Of a stretch of DNA of 64,000 bases, positions 9,327-17,399 are shown in pieces. Position 1 is the stretch's first letter. Every line of letters begins with the position of its first letter. The position numbers and the translations under genes were made by a program. The stretch comes from Ruegeria sp. EL01. GTDB lineage: Bacteria > Pseudomonadota > Alphaproteobacteria > Rhodobacterales > Rhodobacteraceae. The stretch is from positions 23,951 to 87,950 of the forward strand of contig NZ_OMPS01000047.1 of assembly GCF_900313035.1 (NCBI RefSeq). Reading direction: 5' to 3'. A model generated the notes under the pieces. The model was not told the DNA's origin. It made no database searches and was given only the letters and a program-made list of their open reading frames with translations.

Positions 9327-10799
9327 TCAAAAGTTGAAGTAGAGGAAGACAGAAGATTTGGCGATGAGGCTGGCGTAGAGGCCAGCAGCAAAAAGCAACG
9401 AGGCACAAGCGAGTTTTTTCGTGGTGATACCTGTGTCCATCATCTCAACCCCGTTGCGCTGAGCTGTGATCAAAAGAGCCAATCCGATCGCACTGAACTG
9501 CATGATATAAACAGCCAGACCTGCTGGCAGAAACATCATGATTTTGTCCAGGAAGGTGCCGCCCCAAGATAGCTGCTCGGTCGTAAACGAAGCGCTCGCT
9601 TCGCCGAACGCACCTGAGATATTCACCATGCCTGACAGTATTCTAAGTGCATCGTCAAGCGTCGTCGCTCTGAAGAAGACCCAACACACCACGATAAACA
9701 CAAAAGTCGTTAGCCAGGCGAGCGCCGCCGGCATTTTGAACCCCAGTGTGTGCCAGAGCCGATGAATGGCTAGAGCAATCCCATGCAACGCACCCCATAT
9801 AACAAACATCCAGCTTGCTCCATGCCAGATGCCACCAAGTACAAATGTAACAATCAGATTTGCATAGACACCGACTTCTGCCACGCGATTGCCACCCAGA
9901 GGAATATAGAGGTAGTCCCGAAGAAAGCGCCCGAGCGTAATGTGCCACCTGCGCCAGAAATCCTGTATATCCAGTGCCTTGTACGGTGAGTTGAAATTCA
10001 GCGGCAGCCGGATATTGAAGAACAGAGCCGCGCCTATCGCCATGTCGCAGTAGCCGGAGAAATCAAAATAGAGCTGGAATGTGTAAGACAGGCTGGTTGC
10101 CCACGCCCCCCAAAAATCCAACACCTGGCCGCTATCGAAACCTGCCGTTGCCCAAATCGCGAAAGTATCAGCGATCACGACTTTTTTGAACAACCCAACG
10201 GAAAAGATGAACAACCCGGCCACGATGTTCTTGGCTTTTGGACGGATGTTCCGCATGGACCGAAATTGCGGCAACATCTCTTTGTGATGCACAATTGGCC
10301 CAGCTATCAGCTGCGGAAAGAACGATACAAAGATCATGTAGTTCAACGGATCCAATTCCGTCGTTTCCCCGAGGTAGCTGTCAACAAGATACGCAATCTG
10401 CTGAAACGTGAAAAAACTGATCGCTAACGGCAAAACAATGCCTGGCAGAGCATAGTTCGAACCAGCGAGCGCATTCAGATTCCCGACGAGGAAATCAGTA
10501 TACTTAAAGTAACCCAACGCTCCCAAATTGAACGCTATACCGATAACCAAAAGCCGTTTTCGGGTTAGAACCAAGCGCGCACGATCATGCCCAAGCTCGA
10601 CGCCCAGAACATAATTGACCAGCATCGAACCAAGCAGCAGCGGCAAGTAAACCGGATTCCAGAAGCCGTAAAAGAACAAGTTGCATAGAACCAACCAGAG
10701 CTTTGCTCCGAATACTAACCGTTGATTTGTAAGCAGGTAGAAGCCGACAAGCGAAATTGGAAGAAACACAAGTATGAATTCTGGAGAACTGAATAGCAC
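9327..10799 (-). CDS. MBOAT-family O-acyltransferase (AlgI-like)
   Basis: A 490-residue polytopic membrane protein beginning MLFSSPEFILVFLPISL, typical of the AlgI branch of MBOAT acyltransferases, with about ten or more hydrophobic segments. The invariant His of the family is in GGIWHGASWMFVIWGALHG, and YFDFSGYCDMAIG and FWRRWHITLGRFLRDYLYIPLGG are further signatures. It moves acetyl groups across the inner membrane for the AlgJ-like partner encoded immediately downstream. No alginate or cellulose synthesis genes are nearby. Confidence 0.93.
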   Translation of the reverse strand: MLFSSPEFILVFLPISLVGFYLLTNQRLVFGAKLWLVLCNLFFYGFWNPVYLPLLLGSMLVNYVLGVELGHDRARLVLTRKRLLVIGIAFNLGALGYFKYTDFLVGNLNALAGSNYALPGIVLPLAISFFTFQQIAYLVDSYLGETTELDPLNYMIFVSFFPQLIAGPIVHHKEMLPQFRSMRNIRPKAKNIVAGLFIFSVGLFKKVVIADTFAIWATAGFDSGQVLDFWGAWATSLSYTFQLYFDFSGYCDMAIGAALFFNIRLPLNFNSPYKALDIQDFWRRWHITLGRFLRDYLYIPLGGNRVAEVGVYANLIVTFVLGGIWHGASWMFVIWGALHGIALAIHRLWHTLGFKMPAALAWLTTFVFIVVCWVFFRATTLDDALRILSGMVNISGAFGEASASFTTEQLSWGGTFLDKIMMFLPAGLAVYIMQFSAIGLALLITAQRNGVEMMDTGITTKKLACASLLFAAGLYASLIAKSSVFLYFNF

Positions 10800-11107
10800 C
10801 GGTACTCTCGCCCTTAGTATTTCCCAGTCTGTGTATCAGGACACGCTGAGTATATGATTTGCCAAACCAGGCTCTTAAAGGACGGCGAGCGATAAGTTAA
10901 TCCTCGGTATGGATACTTCGCCTGGTTGTATCATGGCGGCAACGTAGTGACTCTGGTTATTCTGGAGCAGCCTGACAGCTCGCGCTGACCCGAGAACGTT
11001 TGCGCTGTCAATGCACCAACGAGCGAGGAGATATGGCGCTTGTGCTGACTTGGGTCAATGAACAAAACAGGTGCGAAAATGCGCAACCTTCGGATGCTAG
11101 TCAATCC
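10800..11107. other. 308-bp gap without a recognisable gene
   Basis: This stretch separates the acetylation pair from the end of the nos operon. I see no convincing coding frame. It contains one orphan NNR-like box at 11045-11058, listed separately, and presumably the promoter for the MBOAT gene and the end of the nos transcript. Confidence 0.5.
11045..11058. promoter_or_regulatory. Orphan NNR/FNR-like box
   Basis: The 14-mer CTGACTTGGGTCAA differs from TTGAC-N4-GTCAA at one position. It lies just past the 3' end of nosX and 246 bp before the next minus-strand gene start, so it lacks the spacing seen at the other boxes here. It may be fortuitous or a relic. Confidence 0.3.
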
Positions 11108-12010
11108 TCATACAACCATCTCCAGCGTCGTTCCGGAGAATGCCGCAATTACAGCTTTCATCCTGTGTTTTCGAAGCTGGCACAAGGCCGTGGACAGGCC
11201 ATCAGCCAAGGCTGCATTGGGCGCAGAGACGGACACAACATGTCTCGAACCTTCGTTTCCGTTTGGGTTGAGTATGTGGCCTTGATGATCTGCTAGCATC
11301 ATGCTGCTGGGATCCGAAGTTGCGACGGCTCTGTCCCGAAGTGAGATTGTCTTTTGAACTTTGCCTTCGGGTCCCGCCAGTCCAACGCGCCAGTCTTGGC
11401 CGTCAGCGCGCTGCCCATGGGCCGCGATCTCTCCCATGTTCACCAAAACATCACGTAAGCCATAAGACGACAGCAGTGCGCCGATGCGATCGGTTATTGC
11501 GCCTTGCGCGATGCCGTTCAAAGTCAGTGCCGATTGGCCAGGTTGCGGTAGACGGATCTGATCTGTCTGAACAGACATGCGATTCCAGCCAACTGTATCT
11601 CTGGCCGCGGTAACCCGGTCCGGGTGCGCTCCGGTTGCCAATGCAGCCCAGAGGGGTTGAATTGTGGGGTCAAAAACACCGTCTGTGGCCTCAAACAATG
11701 CAGTGCACAGACCAAATACATCTAGCAGTTCCGGCGCTGGAGCGAGCAAGTGACCATCCCGGTTCAAGCGGCACAGCTCTGAGTCGGGCCTGTACAGACT
11801 GAAGATGTTTTCCAGACGGGTCACTTCGGCCTCGACCGCTGCAAAGATCGGTGCGGCCTGGGTCTCGGTCAGACCGTCCAGCCGCAGGCTGGCGGATGCA
11901 CCTAACGCAGTCCCTCGCCACCGGGCGGTTGGCGCTGGCGTGGCGCCTGCGGGAAAGGCGACACAAGCCGCGGACATGAACAGGAAACGGCGGCGGGACA
12001 GGTGAATCAT
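11108..12010 (-). CDS. nosX: NosX, ApbE-family FAD:protein FMN transferase
   Basis: 300 residues with a Tat-type leader (SRRRFLFMSAACVAFPAGA), so periplasmic. The ApbE/NosX fold is recognised from FSLYRPDSELCRLNRDG, TLNGIAQGAITDRI, VLVNMGEIAAHG and RAVATSDPSSMM. ApbE enzymes attach FMN to a Thr of target proteins; in denitrifiers NosX flavinylates NosR, whose SGATVT acceptor motif is encoded in the same operon. It is the last nos gene and overlaps nosL by 4 bp. Confidence 0.93.
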   Translation of the reverse strand: MIHLSRRRFLFMSAACVAFPAGATPAPTARWRGTALGASASLRLDGLTETQAAPIFAAVEAEVTRLENIFSLYRPDSELCRLNRDGHLLAPAPELLDVFGLCTALFEATDGVFDPTIQPLWAALATGAHPDRVTAARDTVGWNRMSVQTDQIRLPQPGQSALTLNGIAQGAITDRIGALLSSYGLRDVLVNMGEIAAHGQRADGQDWRVGLAGPEGKVQKTISLRDRAVATSDPSSMMLADHQGHILNPNGNEGSRHVVSVSAPNAALADGLSTALCQLRKHRMKAVIAAFSGTTLEMVV

Positions 12011-12522
12011 GCGGGTGTCTCCAACTGCAAATCCAAGTCCACTGGACCCAGAACTTCGGCATTGGGAATGTCGGACAAAGGCAGAGCAATTCCGCCATAC
12101 TGGTCGATGAATGCTAAGGCATCCTCTGGATCGGCAAACGGTACAACTTCGCGCGCGCCCATACCCCCCGCTACATTTGCCCCGACAACAAAGCTGGCCT
12201 CATCTGCGGCAATCCAGTTGGAGATGCCCGGTTGCCGCCAGTTGGGTGCGATACCCATGTCGCTGACATAAACAGCCGTGATATCTGCATCGCGTTCGGG
12301 GCTTTTCAAATAGGCCAACATATCGCGCACTTGTGCAAAGAATAGCGGCTGTGGATATCCTTCAAGATGGATCTGACCCTTTGGCCCGCCATGTTCGGCA
12401 ATATTCATCTGGCAGAAAAAGCTCAGCGCATCTGGAGTTAGATCAACGGGATCAGGCGCAGCGGTCTTCTCCTCTTTGCAGGCCGCCAGCATGACCAAAG
12501 CGATCAGGGCAACGTGTTTCAT
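12007..12522 (-). CDS. nosL: NosL, copper-binding lipoprotein for NosZ maturation
   Basis: 171 residues with a lipoprotein signal (lipobox LAAC) and the Cu(I)-binding region FFCQMNIAEHGGPKGQI, in which Cys and Met are the expected ligands. NosL is an outer-membrane-facing copper chaperone that feeds assembly of the CuZ site of nitrous oxide reductase. The gene overlaps nosY and nosX by 4 bp each, so it is translationally coupled within nosDFYLX. Confidence 0.94.
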   Translation of the reverse strand: MKHVALIALVMLAACKEEKTAAPDPVDLTPDALSFFCQMNIAEHGGPKGQIHLEGYPQPLFFAQVRDMLAYLKSPERDADITAVYVSDMGIAPNWRQPGISNWIAADEASFVVGANVAGGMGAREVVPFADPEDALAFIDQYGGIALPLSDIPNAEVLGPVDLDLQLETPA

Positions 12523-13340
12523 GGCTCAACCTTCCGGAACGCGAGGCGGGCGAGCGCAAACCCCAGCACAGGCCAGATCAGCAGCGAGGCGGGCGCGGCC
12601 CAGACCGGCAGGGCCTGCGCGGCCCCGGTCATGCCCGAGGCCATCGCAACGCCCTCGGTTGCTGCGATGTTCCACAAACGGAACGCGTCGGCTGGGTTCG
12701 CCACCATCACCCATGGAAAGACGGATTGGGTGAAGGTGCCGCCCTCATCCATGACCACGGCTCCCAACAACCCCAGATCATAGAGAACGACAAAGACCAG
12801 CCACAGCCCGGCCGACAAACCTGCCGCTGCCGTGGCACCCCTCGCCAAGGCGGATAGCAGGTATCCCAGTGCCAGGAACACGGCGCCCAGCAGGATGGAT
12901 GTAAGGATGAGACGGGCCAGAGCCATCAGGCTTTCCGGCCCCGCGCCACCGAACCACGCGGCCACCGCACCGGCAGAGCCAAAGCCGACAGTCATAGCAA
13001 AGGCCAGCGCCGCCAAATGCGCGGTGAACTTGCCCAGCAGGATTTCTCCGCGTCCCGCAGGATAGGACAACAGCAACGACAGGCTACCCCGATCCACGTC
13101 GCCTGCAATGGCGTCGAAAGCGATCATCAGCGCCAGCAGAGGCGCAAGATAGACCGAAAGCGTGGTCATCGACGCGACCGAGACAGTCAGCATATCGACC
13201 CCCAAGGTGCCGGTTGGCGCACTCCCCGCAAAGGTCAGCGCCAAGGCAAACAGCACCATGATCAGCGTGGCGACCAGCAGCCAGCGGTTGCGGCGCAGGA
13301 TCAGCATCTCGGTGCGGGTTATGGCGAAAAAGCGGGTCAT
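12519..13340 (-). CDS. nosY: NosY, membrane permease of the NosDFY transporter
   Basis: 273 residues with six hydrophobic segments of the ABC-2 type (for example LLVATLIMVLFALALTFAG and the segment around LGYLLSALARGATAAAGL). NosY forms the membrane part of NosFY, which works with NosD to supply copper or sulfur for the CuZ cluster. It overlaps nosF by 4 bp upstream and nosL by 4 bp downstream. Confidence 0.94.
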   Translation of the reverse strand: MTRFFAITRTEMLILRRNRWLLVATLIMVLFALALTFAGSAPTGTLGVDMLTVSVASMTTLSVYLAPLLALMIAFDAIAGDVDRGSLSLLLSYPAGRGEILLGKFTAHLAALAFAMTVGFGSAGAVAAWFGGAGPESLMALARLILTSILLGAVFLALGYLLSALARGATAAAGLSAGLWLVFVVLYDLGLLGAVVMDEGGTFTQSVFPWVMVANPADAFRLWNIAATEGVAMASGMTGAAQALPVWAAPASLLIWPVLGFALARLAFRKVEP

Positions 13341-14230
13341 AGCCTCTCCTCCTGTGCATAGTGGCGATAGAGGTCTTCCAGCTTGGGCGGGGTCATTTCC
13401 ACATCCGCCACCGCGTCGCCCAACCCGGCGATCCGGCGCAGAGCCACCATCTTGTCATCTGGGGTGCAGAGCAACTCGACCGAGGCGCCGTTGATCCGGC
13501 TGCCGCCCAGTTCAGCAGCCAAAGCATCCGGATTGGCGCTGGCACGCACCTTCAGGCGGATCGGCAGACCAGCCAGCGCCGACAGATTGTTCAGCGTGTC
13601 ATCAGCCACCATCCGGCCTTTGCGCATGATCGCGATCCGGTCGGTGCGGGCCTCAACTTCGGTCAGCGCATGGCTGGCAATCAGCACCGCAGTGCCTTGG
13701 GCAGCCAGTTCGTCGATGATGGCGTAAAGGTCCTGCCGCGAGATCGGGTCCAACCCTGACGTGGGCTCGTCCAACAGCGCCACTTTCGGCTGACCCAGCA
13801 GGACCTGCGCCAGACCCAGACGTTGCCGCATCCCCTTGGAATAGGTTCCGATCCGACGGTCCAGCGCATCGCTCAGACCAACACGCTCCAACAGGCCGGT
13901 CACATCCGCTTTTGATCCGGACAGTTTCGCGAACAGCGTCAACTGCTCGCGACCTGTCAGCGCAGGATGAAACGAGACCGCCTCAGGCAAATAAGCTGTA
14001 TCCCGACGCGCTTGGGCGCTGCCGGGGCGGGCTGTTCCAATCTGAATGGCGCCGTCCTGAATGGGTGTAAGCCCAAGGATGGATTTGATCAGGGTCGATT
14101 TGCCCGCGCCGTTATGGCCCAGCAGCGCAACGCGCTGACCGGGGGCAAGCGACAGGGTGATATCGTCAAGAACGCTAAGCGGGCCGCGGGTCTTGCTGAC
14201 ATGGTTTATCGTCAGGGCCTTATCCGTCAT
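13337..14230 (-). CDS. nosF: NosF, ABC ATPase of the NosDFY transporter
   Basis: 297 residues with Walker A LLGHNGAGKSTLIKS, the ABC signature YSKGMRQRLGLAQ, Walker B KVALLDEPTSGLDP and a switch His in IASHALTEVE. It energises NosY. The start overlaps the 3' end of nosD by 11 bp, in keeping with the compact operon. Confidence 0.96.
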   Translation of the reverse strand: MTDKALTINHVSKTRGPLSVLDDITLSLAPGQRVALLGHNGAGKSTLIKSILGLTPIQDGAIQIGTARPGSAQARRDTAYLPEAVSFHPALTGREQLTLFAKLSGSKADVTGLLERVGLSDALDRRIGTYSKGMRQRLGLAQVLLGQPKVALLDEPTSGLDPISRQDLYAIIDELAAQGTAVLIASHALTEVEARTDRIAIMRKGRMVADDTLNNLSALAGLPIRLKVRASANPDALAAELGGSRINGASVELLCTPDDKMVALRRIAGLGDAVADVEMTPPKLEDLYRHYAQEERL

Positions 14231-15476
14231 GAGGCACCTTTTTCATAGCTGGGGGTTCAGGGGCTTGCATCAGGGGGTTGCTGTCAATCACACCCCCCGG
14301 CAGCAGGGCCGGGAAAGCCGATTGCGACCAGCGCACCAGTTGCACGGCAGGCGAGCCGAGCAACAGTTTGGCTGCGGGTTGGGTCCACAGCACATGGTCC
14401 ATACTGTCGTTGGGGCGATAAGGGGCATCGGCGATCCCGTTGCCATCCACATCCAGCGCGGCAAAATCGGACCAGTAATTACCACGCCCCTCTTCGGACC
14501 ACTCGACCCATTTGGTCGAGACGTACTTTACCTGTGTCCGGTTGCCGACAAAGGCATTGCCGATGATGTGGTTCCGCTCGGACCCGGCGGTAAAGTGGAT
14601 GCCGATGCCGCATCCCTGGAACCAGTTGTCGGTAAACTCATTCTTGTTTGAATTATACAGGAAGGTGCATTTCTCTTTTGCACCTTTCACCACATTTCCG
14701 GTGATCACGCTCTTGTTGGCATAGTTCAGCATCACGCCATGTTCACGATCCCCGATCGAGACATTGTCGGCGATCCGCACATTGGTCGAAAACATCACCG
14801 CATAGCCCAGATCATTGCCGATCGAGACATTGTCACTGACGGTTGAATCGTCGGCATACATGTAATGCACCGCAAACCGCAGATCGCGAAACAGGTTGCC
14901 GGTGAATGTGTTCTTTTTAGACGAGTTCACAAAGATCCCGTCACGCCCATGGCGAATGTCATTGCCGTCAACCACCGTGCCCGGCGCGTTCCAGACATAG
15001 ACGCCGTTGCCACGATCATTCATCCGCTGATCCTGGCGCCCTTCGATCCGATTACCACGCACGATGCTGTCCTTGGCCCCGTGCACGTCGACGCCATAAA
15101 GATTGCCCAGCAGCACGTTGTTCTCAACCACCGGCGCTGTGGCCGTCTTGGTCAATTGGATACCGCTGTCGATCCCGTCATGGCCAGAGCCTGAGCCGAC
15201 CACCGTCAGACCACGTAGGGTCACGCCCGGACCGGTCACGGTGATGACACTGCCCGCGCCTTGTCCGTCGATGGTGGCCTGTCCCAACCCGTCGATGGTG
15301 ACGGGCCGGTCCAGAACCAGCGTTTCGGTGTAAACACCGGGGCTCAGGCGAAGGGTGTCCCCATCCGCCGTCTGCGCCAGTGTTTGATTGATGGCCCCCG
15401 CCCGGTTGGGCACATCCCAATCCGCCGCCCAAAGGGGCGAGCCAAGTAGGAGCGGTATGAGCAGGGGCCAACGCAT
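14220..15476 (-). CDS. nosD: NosD, periplasmic copper-site assembly protein
   Basis: 418 residues with a cleavable signal peptide (MRWPLLIPLLLGSPLWA) and a long right-handed beta-helix built of NosD/CASH repeats, visible as recurring NxxxGN and DN motifs such as ENNVLLGNLYGVDVHG and VIGNAFVGNRTQ. It binds NosL-delivered copper and docks on NosFY. The start is 3 bp after the nosZ stop. Confidence 0.96.
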   Translation of the reverse strand: MRWPLLIPLLLGSPLWAADWDVPNRAGAINQTLAQTADGDTLRLSPGVYTETLVLDRPVTIDGLGQATIDGQGAGSVITVTGPGVTLRGLTVVGSGSGHDGIDSGIQLTKTATAPVVENNVLLGNLYGVDVHGAKDSIVRGNRIEGRQDQRMNDRGNGVYVWNAPGTVVDGNDIRHGRDGIFVNSSKKNTFTGNLFRDLRFAVHYMYADDSTVSDNVSIGNDLGYAVMFSTNVRIADNVSIGDREHGVMLNYANKSVITGNVVKGAKEKCTFLYNSNKNEFTDNWFQGCGIGIHFTAGSERNHIIGNAFVGNRTQVKYVSTKWVEWSEEGRGNYWSDFAALDVDGNGIADAPYRPNDSMDHVLWTQPAAKLLLGSPAVQLVRWSQSAFPALLPGGVIDSNPLMQAPEPPAMKKVPHDG

Positions 15477-15479
15477 GGG

Positions 15480-17387
15480 TTATGCTCCCTGCGGTTCGAC
15501 CAGCATCCGGCCGCGCATTTCCATGTGCAGCGCGTGGCAGAACCACTGGCAATAGAACCAGTGCACGCCCGGACGGTCTGCGGTGAAGGTGACCGAAGCG
15601 GTCGCCATCGGTGCAACTTCCATCGCCACACCGTAATTGCCCAGACAGAAGCCGTGGGTCACATCGTCCACGTCATCCAGGTTTGTGATGTAGACCGTGA
15701 CCTCGTCACCCTGTCTGACGGTGAACTTCTCAAGGCTGAAGGTTGGGGCCTGCGATGTCATATAGACCCGCACCTTGTTGCCGTCCCGGATGGGTTCCTC
15801 GGCGCCGTCCTCCAGATCGACGCCATCGGCCTCGGCCTGTTTGCGGGCGTCTTCCCAGGTGATGTCGTTGCGATCCCAGATGTTGACCGGGTTGACGATG
15901 TCGGCGCGCACCATGATCGAGTCATGCGGCTCGGCAAAGGTCGGCCCGTCGTGAACCACCTTCATCTCATTGGATGAGATGTCGATCAGCTGCTCGTTCT
16001 CGGGCTTCAGCGGGCCTGTGTTCAGGAACCGGTCCTTCGAAAACTTGTTCATCGAAATCAGCCACTTGCCGTCAGCCTCTTTGGTTTCTCCCATGGTGGT
16101 CGAGTTGTGACCAGGCTGATAATGCACATCGACCTTCGAGATGATCGGATCCACATCCGCGCCACCATAAGCCTTGATCGCGTCCTCCAGATTCCACTTC
16201 ACGATCTGGCTGTCCAGGAACAGCGTAGTGAACGCGTTGCCCTGACCGTCATAGGCGGTGTGAAGCGGGCCAAGACCCAGCTGCGGTTCGCCGACAATAC
16301 ACGACCGCGGATCGGCATCGCTTTCAAACAGCGCGTCCAGCTTGGTGACGTCCATGATCGAAACGGTCGGCGACAGCTTACCGTTGATACAGACATGCTT
16401 GCCATCCGGCGCTGTGTTGATACCGTGCGGCGAGTTCGGGATCGGAATGTAACGGGTGTACTTCTTGTTCTGCCCCTTACGGCCGTCCAGAACCTTGACG
16501 CCTTTCAGCTCCTGATAGTCGCCGGCCTCAATCCCCGCTTCGATTTCCGCAAGGTTGAAGACAACGACATGGTCCAGCTCGTTCTCGGTCATCTCGGCGA
16601 GGTTCATACCCATTTCCGAGTTGTATGAGGTCGAATAGGCGTATTTGCCCTGATAGTCGCAGTCGGTGTTGTCCAGGTTGCCCGACACGATCACCTGCCA
16701 CGCCACTTCCATGGTGTCACCGTCCAGCGCGGTGAAGATGTTCACGTATTGCGACGGATCGTCCAGCACGGTGCCATCGTTGACCAGCGGCGTTTCATCT
16801 TCGCCATTGGCAAAGACATAGCCGGTGCGCGGGAATTTCTGCGGGCGCAGACCGTGGATCGCCTTGGCGTTCGGGATCTCGGTGATCTTGTCGCATTTCA
16901 TCACGTCACAACGCACGCGGGCAACGCGGGTGTTGGCCTTGTCGTTCATGAACAGATAGCGGCCATCATAGGTGCCATCGGTGAACGACATATGCGGGTG
17001 GTGAAGGTCGCCATTGTCATAGGTTTTCAGGCCACGCTTGGCGAGAAATTCCTTGGTTTCCGGCAGCAGACCATCGGTCATGATCTTCAACGACTCGTTG
17101 GTCTGGCCCCAACCGGTGGCCGAGCAGCGGTTGAAGACCGGCACCCGCATCAGCTCGCGCATGGAAGGGAAGCCAAGGATACGCAGTTCACCGGTCTGAC
17201 CCGAGGACCAGAAGCCGTAATACTCGTCCAACTCACCGGGCTCCAGATTGGCATTGGCGGCAGCGCTGGCTTCCTTTGCGGTCATCAGGGTTGACCCCAG
17301 ACCGGTCCCGGCCAACACAGCGCCGGTTGCGGTTGCACCCAGCATGCCCCGGCGTGTGACGTTCAGTTTCTTGTCATGTTCCGACAT
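15480..17387 (-). CDS. nosZ: NosZ, nitrous oxide reductase (Tat-dependent, clade I type)
   Basis: 635 residues. The N-terminal RRGMLGATATGAVLAG is a twin-arginine signal, marking the clade I form. The CuZ ligands are seen in the seven-bladed propeller: DLHHPHMSF, SPHGIN, LGPLHT, HYQPGHNS and EPHDSI. The C-terminal cupredoxin domain holds the CuA site in HGFCLGN and CQWFCHALHMEM. The enzyme reduces N2O to N2 in the periplasm, the last denitrification step. A GGAGAAACACC-type ribosome site precedes the ATG. Confidence 0.98.
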   Translation of the reverse strand: MSEHDKKLNVTRRGMLGATATGAVLAGTGLGSTLMTAKEASAAANANLEPGELDEYYGFWSSGQTGELRILGFPSMRELMRVPVFNRCSATGWGQTNESLKIMTDGLLPETKEFLAKRGLKTYDNGDLHHPHMSFTDGTYDGRYLFMNDKANTRVARVRCDVMKCDKITEIPNAKAIHGLRPQKFPRTGYVFANGEDETPLVNDGTVLDDPSQYVNIFTALDGDTMEVAWQVIVSGNLDNTDCDYQGKYAYSTSYNSEMGMNLAEMTENELDHVVVFNLAEIEAGIEAGDYQELKGVKVLDGRKGQNKKYTRYIPIPNSPHGINTAPDGKHVCINGKLSPTVSIMDVTKLDALFESDADPRSCIVGEPQLGLGPLHTAYDGQGNAFTTLFLDSQIVKWNLEDAIKAYGGADVDPIISKVDVHYQPGHNSTTMGETKEADGKWLISMNKFSKDRFLNTGPLKPENEQLIDISSNEMKVVHDGPTFAEPHDSIMVRADIVNPVNIWDRNDITWEDARKQAEADGVDLEDGAEEPIRDGNKVRVYMTSQAPTFSLEKFTVRQGDEVTVYITNLDDVDDVTHGFCLGNYGVAMEVAPMATASVTFTADRPGVHWFYCQWFCHALHMEMRGRMLVEPQGA

Positions 17388-17399
17388 GGTGTTTCTCCT

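Noticed and set aside
11000..11296. 98-codon plus-strand frame at the end of nosX
   Set aside because: It overlaps the nosX 3' end antisense and shows no domain or ribosome site.
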